Below are positions 27,917-37,127 of a DNA stretch of 64,000 nt, one piece after another. Within the stretch, counting starts at the first letter, position 1, and every line of letters starts with the position of its first letter. A program made the translations under genes and the position numbers. The notes beneath the pieces were generated by a model. The model was not told where the DNA came from and did not search any database. It was given only the letters and a program-made list of their open reading frames with translations. The stretch lies in assembly GCA_963722495.1 (NCBI GenBank), contig CAVRND010000011.1, positions 372,001-436,000 of the forward strand, written 5' to 3'. The stretch is from Hyphomicrobium_A sp963722495 (GTDB taxonomy: Bacteria; Pseudomonadota; Alphaproteobacteria; Rhizobiales; Hyphomicrobiaceae).

Positions 27917-27986
27917 GAGAAGCTGAAGGGAATTGAACCCCCGACCTCCCGGCTGACCGGGCGCTCTGCCACTGAGCTACAACCTC
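27915..27986 (-). tRNA. Atypical tRNA-like gene with shortened anticodon loop
   Basis: A 72-nt tRNA-like sequence ending in encoded CCA. Acceptor GAGGTTG pairs fully with CAGCTTC (two wobbles), the D arm is GCTCAGTGGCAGAGC, and the T loop is TTCAATT. The anticodon arm is CCCGG-TCAG-CCGGG, a 4-base loop, three bases shorter than normal, so no anticodon can be assigned. It directly precedes the ATT tRNA-like gene on the minus strand and shares its last bases with it. Confidence 0.5.
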
Positions 27987-28245
27987 GGTGCAATGACGCG
28001 GAACACGCTGCCGCAAAGCAGAGCGCGCCAGCCGGGTCTCAGCGAGCCCGGGCACATGGCGTCCGGGACTAGTAAATGCTCAAATCCGGCGAAATTAAAG
28101 CCTCGTTGGCGTGACGGCGTTATGATGGTGGCGGCCCGACCGTCATGGTGATTTTGCTATCAATCTGTGCAGCTGAGTCATAGTTCGGACGGGACAAATC
28201 GGTTAGCTGACGATCAACGATCACAAACTTGGCCAGGAACAGGGT

Positions 28246-29941
28246 ATGGCCGGCCTTTCTCGCTCCCTCGAGCACGTCCGCGACCGCTACGACGTCATCG
28301 TCGTCGGCTCAGGCTATGGTGGCGGCGTGGCAGCCTCGCGCTTGTCACGCGCCGGCAAATCGGTGGCGGTACTGGAGCGCGGTCGCGAGGTGGTCACCGG
28401 CTCCTTCCCCAACCGCTTCCCCGATCTCAAGAACGAGATGCAGGTGACGAGCAGGCGCCTGCGCACGGGGCCATCCTCGGCCTTGTACGATGTGCGCCTG
28501 GGCGATGACATGCACGTGCTCGTCGGCTGCGGTCTTGGCGGCGGATCGCTCATCAACGCCGGCGTGGCGCTGCGCCCCGATGCGCGCGTCTTCGCGGACG
28601 ATCGCTGGCCCGGCCAGGTGACGCAGGACGGATTTCTCGATGAGGGCTTTCGCCGAGCGACCCGCTGGTTGCAGCCGCAGAGCGATCCGCGCGCCGGCGG
28701 CTTCTCGAAATACAAAACGCTCGAGGCAGCCGGTTCGGCGCTCGGCTACGATATCGTCGCGCCGACAGTGACGGTTAGCTTCGATCCCAATGTGAACGCC
28801 GCAGGCATCGAGCAGCCGGGCTGTACGCGATGCGGCGACTGCTGCGGTGGCTGCAACGTCGGCGCCAAGAATTCCGTTGCCCTCACCTATCTGCCGGACG
28901 CCGTGCGTCATGGGGCGGAACTCTTCACGCACGCCGGCGTGCGCCACATCGTCAAGTCTGCCGACGGTGATTGGGAGGTGCACGTTCGGCGCATGGATAC
29001 GAACGGCTGTTCGTCGCCCGATATGGTCCTGCGCGCTTCCATGGTCGTGCTCGGCGCCGGCACGCTCGGTACGACTGAAATCCTGCTCCGTTCGCGCGCC
29101 AACGGTCTGCGGATATCGGACCGCATCGGCGAGCGTTTCTCCGCCAACGGCGACATCATTGCCTTCGGGTACGGCGCCCGCGAAGCCGTCAACGCCGTCG
29201 GCGTTGGCTTTCCGGCCAAGATCGAGGGCGCGGAAGTCGGTGCATCGGTTTCCGGCATGCTGGAGATCGACGACGCGACCAACCTCGCCAACGAGCTGCG
29301 CGTGCAGGAAGGCGTGATGCCGTCGGCGCTCGCGCCCATGCTGCCGGTGCTTGTTCTTACCCAATGGGCGCCTGCTCGGTGCGCTGCAGAGCCTCGTCAA
29401 CGGCGTCTACAAGGGCCCATTCGCCAAGCTGCAGACGTTCTTCGCGGTCTCGCACGACAGCGCCTCCGGGCGCTTCGTGCTCGAGGACGATCGGCTATCG
29501 CTCGTGTGGCCGAATGCTAAGGACGAGCCGGTCTACGCGCGTCTCGACGCAATGCTCAGCGCGGTCGTCGAAAAATCCGGCGGCAGCTACGTGAAGAACC
29601 CTCTGGCGGGTACCGTGATGGGCCACCAGCCGGCGACGGCGCATCCGCTCGGTGGCGCCGGCATGGGGCGCGAGCGAGATGACGGCGTGGTGAACCACAA
29701 GGGGCAGGTGTTTGACGCGGGGTCCGGCCGTGGCGTCACCACGGTCCACGAGGGCCTCTATGTCGTTGATGGAGCGGTCATTCCACGTTCGATCGGCGTC
29801 AATCCGCTGTTCACGATCACGGCGCTGGCTGAGCGCATGCTGCTGCACATGCAGCAGGACTACGGACTGGCCTTCGACGCGGCGCCACTCGCCAGCATGC
29901 GCGCAACCCCGCAGGACCTCAGTCCCTTCCTAGCCGCCTAG
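28246..29941 (+). pseudogene. GMC-type oxidoreductase with Cys cluster, frameshifted
   Basis: About 564 residues when joined. The N-terminal FAD-binding motif (YDVIVVGSGYGGGVAASRLS), GCGLGGGSLINAGV and the C-terminal PLGGAGMG and VVDGAVIPRSIGVNPLFTI are those of cholesterol-oxidase-like GMC flavoproteins. An internal CTRCGDCCGGCNVGAK motif with five Cys suggests a metal or Fe-S site. One extra base near 29347 breaks the frame (LPVL should read LPVLFLPNGRLLGAL). The substrate is unknown. Confidence 0.85.
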
Positions 29942-29947
29942 CAGGGA

Positions 29948-29975
29948 GAGCCGGATCGTATATCCGACCCGGCTC
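29948..29975. terminator. Hairpin between convergent genes
   Basis: GAGCCGG and CCGGCTC, with inner GGAT/ATCC, form a stem in the 45-bp gap between the GMC gene and the convergent formate dehydrogenase gene. It lacks a long T run, so it is at best a weak bidirectional terminator. Confidence 0.4.
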
Positions 29976-29986
29976 CGCCAATGCGG

Positions 29987-31192
29987 CTAGGCGCTCTTCT
30001 TATAGTGCGCAGCGCTCTCCAAACCTTTAGTCGCATCGCCGGCGCTATAGGAATGCGCGCCGGTTCCGGCGAGCTTGCCCTTGTCGACAATCAGGTACTC
30101 GGTGCGGATAGGCTTTTTGTCGAAGTAGTTCTCGAGAATCTCGCGCGTGCCGGCCGCATAGCGCGCCTGCGCGGAGAGCGAGGAGCCCGAGATGTGCGGC
30201 GTCATGCCGTGATGCGGCATGGTGCGCCACGGATGATCTTTTGGTGCCGGCTGCGGGAACCATACGTCGCCTGCGTAGCCCGCCAGCTGCCCGCTTTCGA
30301 GGGCGCGCACGACGGCGTCACGATCGACGATTTTGCCGCGCGCCGTATTGATGAGATACGAGCCGCGTTTCATTTTCGCGATTAGCTTGTCGTTGAACAT
30401 GCCCTCGGTCTCGGGATGCAGCGGGGCATTGATCGTGATGACGTCGCACACCTTCACCATGGACTCGACGTCCTTGTGATAGGTGAGCCCGAGCTCCTTC
30501 TCGACCTTTTCCGGCAGCCGGTGCTTGTCGGTGTAGTGAAGTTTGACGTCGAAGGGTTTCAATCGCCGCAGCACCGCCAGGCCGATGCGCCCGGCCGCCA
30601 CGGTGCCGACGTTCATGCCTTCCAGATCGTACGAGCGCTCGACGCAATCGGCGATGTTCCAACCGCCCTTCTTCACCCACTCATAGGATGGGAGATAGTT
30701 GCGCACGAGCGACAGGATCATCATCACCACGTGCTCGGCGACGCTGATCGAGTTGCTGAAGGTTATCTCGGCGACAGTGATGCCCTTGTCCATCGCCCCC
30801 TGCAGATCGATGTGGTCGGAGCCGATGCCGGCGGTGATGGCGAGCTTCAGGTTCTTGGCCTTGGCGAGGCGTTCCTTGGTGAGGTAGGCCGGCCAGAACG
30901 GCTGCGAGATGACGACGTCAGCATCGGGGAGCTCGCGCTCGAACACGGAATTGGGGCCGTCCTTGTCGGACGTCACGACGAACGTATGGCCCTGACTTTC
31001 GAGATACTTCCTCAGCCCCAGCTCACCAGAAACGCTGCCCAGCAGCTGGCCCGGTTTGAAGTCGATCGATTTTGGCGTCGGAACCGTCTGCCCATCGGGA
31101 TATTTATCCAGCTTGGGCACGTCGTCGCGAGCGTACGTCTTGGGATATCCGTCGACCGGATCGGGGTAGAGAACGGCAAGTATCTTGGCCAT
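29987..31192 (-). CDS. fdh: NAD-dependent formate dehydrogenase
   Basis: The protein has 401 residues, the same length as the well-studied Pseudomonas sp. 101 enzyme and very close to it along its full length (PVDGYPKTYARDDVPKLD, SEGLR-type SVSGELGLRKYLES). It is a D-2-hydroxyacid dehydrogenase-fold enzyme: NAD-binding GTVAAGRIGLAVLR, catalytic Arg in INTARGKIVDRD, and His in GMTPHISG. It oxidises formate to CO2, giving NADH, the last step of methanol oxidation in methylotrophs. It is cofactor-metal free and stands as a single gene. The 233-bp upstream region shows no clear operator. Confidence 0.96.
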   Translation of the reverse strand: MAKILAVLYPDPVDGYPKTYARDDVPKLDKYPDGQTVPTPKSIDFKPGQLLGSVSGELGLRKYLESQGHTFVVTSDKDGPNSVFERELPDADVVISQPFWPAYLTKERLAKAKNLKLAITAGIGSDHIDLQGAMDKGITVAEITFSNSISVAEHVVMMILSLVRNYLPSYEWVKKGGWNIADCVERSYDLEGMNVGTVAAGRIGLAVLRRLKPFDVKLHYTDKHRLPEKVEKELGLTYHKDVESMVKVCDVITINAPLHPETEGMFNDKLIAKMKRGSYLINTARGKIVDRDAVVRALESGQLAGYAGDVWFPQPAPKDHPWRTMPHHGMTPHISGSSLSAQARYAAGTREILENYFDKKPIRTEYLIVDKGKLAGTGAHSYSAGDATKGLESAAHYKKSA

Positions 31193-31425
31193 GAGTGCTT
31201 TCCTCCGGGGTTGGATCGTGAGGAAACGTCTCGGTTTGCTGGCGGCTTCTGTCGTCGGCTGGCTAGGAGGCGCTTCCGTAGCTGTGCGGCGGTCGGAATT
31301 GGCCGGGGCACGGTAATCGCAGGCTCTTCCCTGGCGTAAAGGTAGTTAGCCGGCCGGCGTAAACAAGATTGCCGGCGTTCGTGAATTACTCTGAAAGTCA
31401 GCGTTTGTTGCGTTTAACGGCAGGT

Positions 31426-32337
31426 TTATCCGCCGTGTAGAGCGGCTTTGAAGAAGTCGAGCTGGGCCCTGCTCGAGCGCTCGAACCACTCGCCCAGATA
31501 GATGTCGAAGTGGCCGATGGGCAGCGAGACGAGACGAGCCTTATCGCCCATGAGCTCGGCTGTTTTGCTGGCGGCCTCGGTCGACACGACGGTGTCCTTC
31601 TCGCATGCGATGAGTAGCGCCGGACATTTCACTCCCCGCGCATAACGGATCGGCCGATAGAACGGGAGCCGCAAGAAGAGGCGTGCGGCAACCTGGTTGC
31701 GCCAGCCCGGCGGCACGATCGCCTTCAATCCATCGTACGCGTCCGCCGTCGGCATGGCGGCGAGCTGCCCCGCCGGTGCAACGAGCGGCACATAGTACGG
31801 TGCCAGCCCGAACGCGGCGCGCACGCTGTCGTAGATGGATGCCGCTGCGAGGCGGGCAATCTTGCCGAACCCAACCTGCTTGCGAACCTTGCGCGCGCTC
31901 GCATGTCCGTCGAGCATGGGGCATTGAGCCGACACGGCGGCGATACGGTTATCGCGCGCCGCGGCGACGATGACGTGTCCGCCCGACAGTGAGCATCCCC
32001 ACAGGCCGATGCGGTCGGCGTCGACGCCCGGCAGAGTGCGGGCGAACGCTATGGCGGACTTCCAGTCTTCGAGCTGGCACGGGATGGAGACGAGCTGACG
32101 CGGCTCGCCGTCGCTGTCGCCGAGGTAGCGATAGTCGAACAGCACGACGTAAAAGCCAGCGGCCGAAAAGCGCTCGGCGTAAGGCTCAAGCGAAGCATCG
32201 CGGGTGCCGCTCAGTCCATGCGCCATGACGATGCACGGCACCGGCCGGCGCACGCTCTCGTCCGGCACGTAGACCCAGGCACGGCACGTGACGCCTCCGC
32301 TGAGAAATGTGGCATCGCGGCGAAGTGCGGAGGTCAT
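31426..32337 (-). CDS. Alpha/beta hydrolase
   Basis: About 303 residues from ATG 32337 with a GAGGGA site; an upstream ATG at 32400 has none. Oxyanion region CIVMAHGLSGTRDAS, nucleophile elbow GLWGCSLSGGHV, acid in ACEKDTVVS and His in PIGHFDIY are visible. The form is like the dienelactone hydrolase/acyl-CoA thioesterase group with a small cap. The substrate is unknown and no pathway neighbours help. Confidence 0.82.
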   Translation of the reverse strand: MTSALRRDATFLSGGVTCRAWVYVPDESVRRPVPCIVMAHGLSGTRDASLEPYAERFSAAGFYVVLFDYRYLGDSDGEPRQLVSIPCQLEDWKSAIAFARTLPGVDADRIGLWGCSLSGGHVIVAAARDNRIAAVSAQCPMLDGHASARKVRKQVGFGKIARLAAASIYDSVRAAFGLAPYYVPLVAPAGQLAAMPTADAYDGLKAIVPPGWRNQVAARLFLRLPFYRPIRYARGVKCPALLIACEKDTVVSTEAASKTAELMGDKARLVSLPIGHFDIYLGEWFERSSRAQLDFFKAALHGG

Positions 32338-32522
32338 GCGTCCCTCGAGGGGGCGTGGCGGCCAGCTTCTTTCGGGCTGTCTACGTTGGCGGCTGCTCAT
32401 GGCGTTACGTTGTTGAAGGTGAGTCCCGCACTATTGCCGGCAGCAACCTTCGCCGCTGTTCCTTAAAGAACAGCGCGCATCGAACGTCGTTTTTGAATGC
32501 TTCGCCTGACGATCAGGCCGGG

Positions 32523-32915
32523 TCAGTGAAGGCCCGGCATTGGCTTGCGAATGCGGAGAAGATTGATCGGCTTTGCCGCTGCGCGGGCCGGAGTTGCTGG
32601 GGTCTGGGTTGCTGGCTGGGTGGTGGAGTTGCGCCGCCGCAGCGACCACCACTTACGCACCCGCGGCGATGGCGTTCGGCTGGCTTCCAGGAATGCGACA
32701 ACCGCCCGTACGTGACCGATGAATTGTTCGCGGTCCGCTTCGCCTACGGTGTCACCTGCCAGCTTCAGATCCCGCCAGCGGCCCATCCAAATGCCCGGAA
32801 GCTGGTCGATCCACCGATTGACAGCCGACACTTGCCAGAAGTCTTCATCGCTTCTTTGCGCTTCATCGAGCGCCACCCGCAACGCCGCAATTACCGCGTC
32901 GATATCGGCCGCCAT
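32523..32915 (-). CDS. Hypothetical protein
   Basis: The protein has 130 residues; an excellent GGAGGG site precedes the ATG at 32915. The first 80 residues look helical (AADIDAVIAALRVALDEAQR, VNRWIDQLPGIWMGRW), and the C-terminal 40 are Pro/Ala/Thr-rich and basic. I do not recognise a family. Confidence 0.6.
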   Translation of the reverse strand: MAADIDAVIAALRVALDEAQRSDEDFWQVSAVNRWIDQLPGIWMGRWRDLKLAGDTVGEADREQFIGHVRAVVAFLEASRTPSPRVRKWWSLRRRNSTTQPATQTPATPARAAAKPINLLRIRKPMPGLH

Positions 32916-33216
32916 TACGCCCTCCACACGCGACTGTCCCAGGCAGCTACTCTAGCGGCTTTCCAGCGTCCGTACACCTTCGCACTAGAGACGTGCCGCG
33001 ATCTGGCGGCCGATGCAGCGCCTTCGCGCGGGAAAACGGCGGGTTTTCCGAGCGGTGTCGGCATGTGCTGCCAGCGTTCCAAACGCTGCGCGACGTTGGC
33101 CAGTTCGCGGTCGAAGGCGCGACGGTCCGCAACTTGATTTACTTCCGGGCTGTCGTTAACGGCCCGCTCCCGGCTATTGTGCTGGGCCGCCGGGCTTGCC
33201 GGAGTGGGGGAGAGCG
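32916..33216. other. Intergenic gap without gene
   Basis: 301 bp between the divergent hypothetical and LprI-like genes. Apart from a short GC-rich inverted repeat around 33035-33055 (CGGCGGGTTTTCCG) I see nothing. Confidence 0.5.
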
Positions 33217-33630
33217 ATGAAATCTCTGAGTTCGGCCGGCCTGGCGATGCTGTTGCTGCTCGCCGCCCCGTGCGCGACCGCTCGCGCCGAGGACAAGGTC
33301 GAGGAGATCCAGCGTCAGTGCGGGCAGGAATATGCCGACCCGTTCGCCCTCGCCAAGTGTCTCTCGGCTGAGGAGAAGGACTACGGCAGGCGCCTTGCGG
33401 CGGCTTACAAGAAGGTCGCCGAGTTGCAGACGCCGGAGGCTAAGAAGATCCTCGTCGAGGCGCAGCGGTCCTGGCTCGCCTATCAGGAAAAGAACTGCGC
33501 GTTCCACAAGAGCACGCTGTCGTTCGAAGGCGGCGAGAATGGCGACGCCGCTGCAGCGCAGTGCATGCTGCGGACGACCATGCAGCGGCTAGCCGAGCTT
33601 GAGGCATTGCTCCCCAACCTCGAGAACTGA
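33217..33630 (+). CDS. LprI/DUF1311-family secreted protein
   Basis: The protein has 137 residues with a signal peptide (MKSLSSAGLAMLLLLAAPCA, cleaved near ARAE). The lysozyme-inhibitor LprI-type domain is shown by ALAKCLSAEEKDYGRRL, AQRSWLAYQEKNCAFHK and QCMLRTTMQRLAEL with paired Cys residues. Some members inhibit lysozyme; most are uncharacterised. The GGGGGAGAG ribosome site supports this start over an ATG 21 bases earlier. Confidence 0.87.
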   Translation: MKSLSSAGLAMLLLLAAPCATARAEDKVEEIQRQCGQEYADPFALAKCLSAEEKDYGRRLAAAYKKVAELQTPEAKKILVEAQRSWLAYQEKNCAFHKSTLSFEGGENGDAAAAQCMLRTTMQRLAELEALLPNLEN

Positions 33631-33660
33631 CGCGGCGCCAGCGATAGGGCCGGTTTCCCG

Positions 33661-33843
33661 CTACGGCTTTTGCTGCGCGTCGCCGCGTTTGGTCAGCTTT
33701 TGGCCCTGGTCGCGCAGTTGCGCCTCCTCTTGCTCCTCAAGGTTGGCAAGAGCGTCGATCTGAGACCATTGCAAGGGGCGGCGGGTCACGGCCGCAAATA
33801 TGCGGCGGAGGTGCTCACCAATGAATTTGGATGATGATTCCAT
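33661..33843 (-). CDS. Small hypothetical protein, possibly NepR-like
   Basis: The protein has 60 residues, helical and charged. The stretch IGEHLRRIFAAVTRRPL and then a Leu-Glu pair 13 residues after the Pro follow the spacing of NepR anti-sigma factors (IG..LR..Y..VV..P.PDRFL.LL..LE), but the core PDRF is QWSQ here. No PhyR or EcfG gene is nearby. The ribosome site is weak. The resemblance is suggestive only. Confidence 0.4.
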   Translation of the reverse strand: MESSSKFIGEHLRRIFAAVTRRPLQWSQIDALANLEEQEEAQLRDQGQKLTKRGDAQQKP

Positions 33844-33954
33844 CCAGCCAAACGGCGGGCTGGGAAGTTGGTTCCTGCGGACTCAAAGCCTTAGCGCATA
33901 TTCCCACGCGAACGGTGGCAAGGCGGCTCTCTCCAATCGCCCAGCCGCGGCCGT

Positions 33955-34729
33955 TCATTTGTCAACAAAGGCCTTCTCGATAACGAAGTCGCCGGGCTCG
34001 CCCATGTTCCCCTCCCCGAAGCCGAGCGTGAGGAGGAACTGCTTCAGCTGACCAAGCATGTCGGGGCTGCCGCACAGCATGGCGCGGTCGTGCTCTCGCG
34101 ATACCTGAGGCAGCGCCAGCTCGCCGAAGAACAACGGCGACGCCATGAGCTCGGTGATGCGACCGCGGTTGCGAAACGGCTCGCGCGTGACAGTCGGATA
34201 GTAGATCAGCTTATCGCGGATCTGTTCGCCGATGTACTCGTCGGTCGGCAGCTCGCGCATGATCCGCTCACCGTAGGCAAGCTCCGGGATGATGCGGCAG
34301 CCGTGCACGAGCACGACCTTCTCGTAGCGCTCGTATACTTCCGGATCGCGGATGATGCTCATGAACGGCGCCAGCCCCGTGCCGGTGCCGAGCAGATAGA
34401 GGTTCCGCCCCGGCCGAAGGTTGGCAAGGATGAGCGTGCCCGTCGGCTTCTTGCCGACGAGGATCGTATCGCCTTCCTTGATGTGCTGCAGGCGCGAAGT
34501 CAGAGCACCGTCGGCTACCTTGATGCTGAGGAATTCAAGGAAATCGTCGTAGGCGGCGCTGACGACGCTGTATGCGCGAAGTCAGCGGACGCCCGTCGAT
34601 CTCGAGGCCCATCATCACGAACTGCCCGCTTTCAAAACGCAGACTGGGACTGCGCGTCGCCGTGAAGCTGAACAGGGTGTCGGTCCAGTGCCGTACGGAA
34701 AGAACGGCTTCGTTGGTGAAGGCTGCCAT
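33955..34729 (-). pseudogene. fpr: Ferredoxin-NADP+ reductase, frameshifted
   Basis: About 257 residues when joined, the normal length for bacterial Fpr. The N-terminal FAD domain (FSFTATRSPSLRFESGQFVM, then GRPLT-RAYSVVSAAYDD) and NADP domain (GTGTGLAPFMSIIRDPEVYE, VLVHGCR, LCGSPDML) are present, with the C-terminus FVIEKAFVDK. One extra T near 34574 breaks the frame between GRPLT and RAYS. It exchanges electrons between NADPH and ferredoxin or flavodoxin. It starts 15 bp after the stop of the molybdopterin oxidoreductase, so the two are likely one operon. Confidence 0.9.
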
Positions 34730-34744
34730 AGGTCTCTTGCGCTG

Positions 34745-36872
34745 CTAATTCGATAACGTGACTTCTACGAGGTTGTCGGAGAACGAGGGAGCGTGTCCCA
34801 TGTCCGTGAACTCCGCCGAACTTATGCTATTGACCGTCCCTTCGTTCAACTGCCGCCAATAGCCCAGGGTGGCGACGACGATACCGGGGTTAACGTCGTC
34901 GGTGATGCGAGCGACCCCTTTGAAGGCCCCTCGCCCATTTGCGACCTGAACACGATCGCCGTCGACGATCCCGCGCTGGAGAGCGTCGGCTTGGTTGATC
35001 ATAACGAACTGCTCGCCCTGACCTTTGATCTTGTGGTCCATGTTGGCGTAGCAGGAGTTGAGGAAGCCGTGGCTCTTGGGCGAGACGATGTTGAGCGGAT
35101 ACTTCTTCGCCAACTCCGGGCTGTTGGTGTGGGATTCGCGCGGGCCGACGTAGTCGGGTAACGGATCGAGCGCTTCACCGGGCTGGAAACCCTCGTACAT
35201 CTGCCGGAACGGCCCGGCGACGAAATTCTTGGCGCCGGCGACGAGGAACTCGCATTTCCCCGACGGCGTCGGGAAATTGCCCTCCTTATGGCGCGACCGG
35301 TCGTCCGGCGTGCCGACCTTGAGACGAGCGAAGCCGTGCTCGCGCAGGTAGGCAAGGTCGATGCCCTCGCAGGCTGGCGCGTTCCAGTCGACGTAGTGCT
35401 CGAGACATTCGGAGTCCGTCCATTTGAAGTTCTCTTCCTCATAGCCCATGCGCTTGGCCAACTGCCGGAAGATCTCGTTGTTGGGAATCGCCTCGCCGGG
35501 CGAGTCCGCGCACTTGGCGTTGTAAGTCAGATAGAGGTGGCCCCAGGACAGGATCATGTCCTCCATCTCGGCACCCATCGAGGCCGGCAGCACGATATCG
35601 GCGTAGGAGGCGGTGTCGGAGATGAAGTGCTCGGCGGAGACCATGAACAGGTCATCGCGCATCAGGCCCTGTACGATCTTGTCCGTCTCGGGGGCCTGCG
35701 TGACCGGATTGGAGTTCCAGCACATCATCGATTTGATCGGCGGATCGAGCGGCATCTCGCCGGTCAGTGCGCGCCCGATCTGCAAGTTGTTGATGACGCG
35801 CGTGCCCTCGGGGATGAAGTCGGGACGACAGATGACATCGAACTTGTAAGGGTGTTCCCACACCGGGAACTGCGTGACGCCGCCGCCGACGTGGCGCCAC
35901 GCGCCGGTGAGCGCGGGAATGCAGGTGACGGCGCGGATCGTCTGTCCACCGCCGTAGTGCCGCTCCAGCGCCACGCCCATGCGGATCGCTGCCGGCTGCG
36001 CGGTGGCGATCTCGTAGGCGAGCTTGCGGATGTCCGCGGCCGGCACGCCGGTTATCTCGGCGGCCCACTCCGGCGTGCGCGTTGAAGCGCGCTCTTTCAG
36101 CTCCTCGAAGCCGAGCGTGTACTTCGTCGACGTACTCCCGGTCGACCAGGCCCTGCTCGATGATCGAGTTGATGATCGCCATGGCGAGCGCGCCGTCGGT
36201 GCCGGGCTTCGGGCAGATGTGCCAGTCCGCACCCTTCGCCGTCCGCGAAGCGTAGGCGTCGATGACGACGACCTTGGCGCCGAGCTTCTGGGCGTCCTTG
36301 ACGATCGCCCAGTGGTGCAGGTTGGTGCTGACGCTGTTGCAGGCCCAAATGACAATGTACTTGGAGTGGATGTAGCTCTCGGGGTCGAGCCCTGCCGTCG
36401 GCCCGACCGTCAGCAGCCAGGCGGTGCACGAGCCCTCGCCGCAGAAGGTGCGCTCGCACACCGTGGCGCCCATGCGATTGAAGAAGGCATCGCCGCCGTT
36501 CAATCCGTGCACCAGACCCTGATGGCCGAGATAGCTGTAGGGGATGATTGCCTGCGGCCCGTACTCGGCGATGATGGCTTTCCAGCGCGTGGCGATTTCG
36601 CTCAGCGCCTCGTCCCAGGTGATGCGTTCGAACTGCTTGGAGCCCTTGGGGCCGACGCGGCGGAGCGGATAGAGCAGGCGGTCCGGGTGGTAGTGACGCT
36701 TCTCATAGTCCTTGAGCTTCACGCACAGGCCGCCGCGCGTCATTGGATGATCGGGGTTGCCCCTGACCCCCTTCAGCACACCGCCTTGAACCTCAAACAG
36801 CATCGAGCAGGTGTCGGGGCAGTCATGCGGACAGCCGCCGAAGAACGTCTCGATCTTGACCTGCTCGTTCAT
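34745..36872 (-). pseudogene. Molybdopterin oxidoreductase (BisC/formate-dehydrogenase-like), frameshifted
   Basis: About 708 residues when joined. The N-terminal [4Fe-4S] motif CxxxCxxxC lies in GGCPHDCPDTCSML (about residues 14-22), with the fourth Cys in GGLCVKLKDY. The molybdopterin domains (ICPKPGTDGALAMAIINSI, MCWNSNPVTQAPE, VLPASMGAEMEDM) and C-terminal cofactor-capping domain (LNIVSPKSHGFLNSCYANMD) are intact. One extra G near 36117 breaks EYVDKYTLGFEEL. Physiological substrate unknown; pairing with fpr suggests electrons pass via ferredoxin or NADPH. The ATG at 36872 is taken because conserved sequence starts there. Confidence 0.87.
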
Positions 36873-37000
36873 GCGCTTTCTCCCACCATTGTCGGCGCGC
36901 TGCGCCAGCCGGGGCGCAAACTTGGCCGAACTGACGCGCGTCAACCCGTACATCAGCCTGAACTTTGGCGGGACGTAAGAGCCAAACGCGCGGTGTTGCT

Positions 37001-37095
37001 TGGTGCCAAGGTGGATTTGCTGCGCATTGGCACCACGCGAGCTCACGCTCTTGGACCTAACGGAATATCGGAGGTACCGTTATCGGTGGTGCCAA
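37001..37095. promoter_or_regulatory. Three 9-bp TGGTGCCAA repeats between the oxidoreductase operon and the MocR gene
   Basis: TGGTGCCAA occurs at 37001-37009 and 37087-37095 and in inverted form at 37027-37035, all inside the 255-bp divergent promoter region. TAACGG/CCGTTA half sites flank the stretch between them. MocR regulators usually bind repeated sites in such divergent regions, so these are the best operator candidates. Confidence 0.6.
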
Positions 37096-37127
37096 GAAGG
37101 TGACCACAACCTTGGCGAGGCTCGCGC

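Noticed and set aside
36024..37103. 359-residue plus-strand frame over the Mo oxidoreductase
   Set aside because: Antisense to conserved [4Fe-4S]/molybdopterin sequence; composition is typical of a GC-rich shadow.
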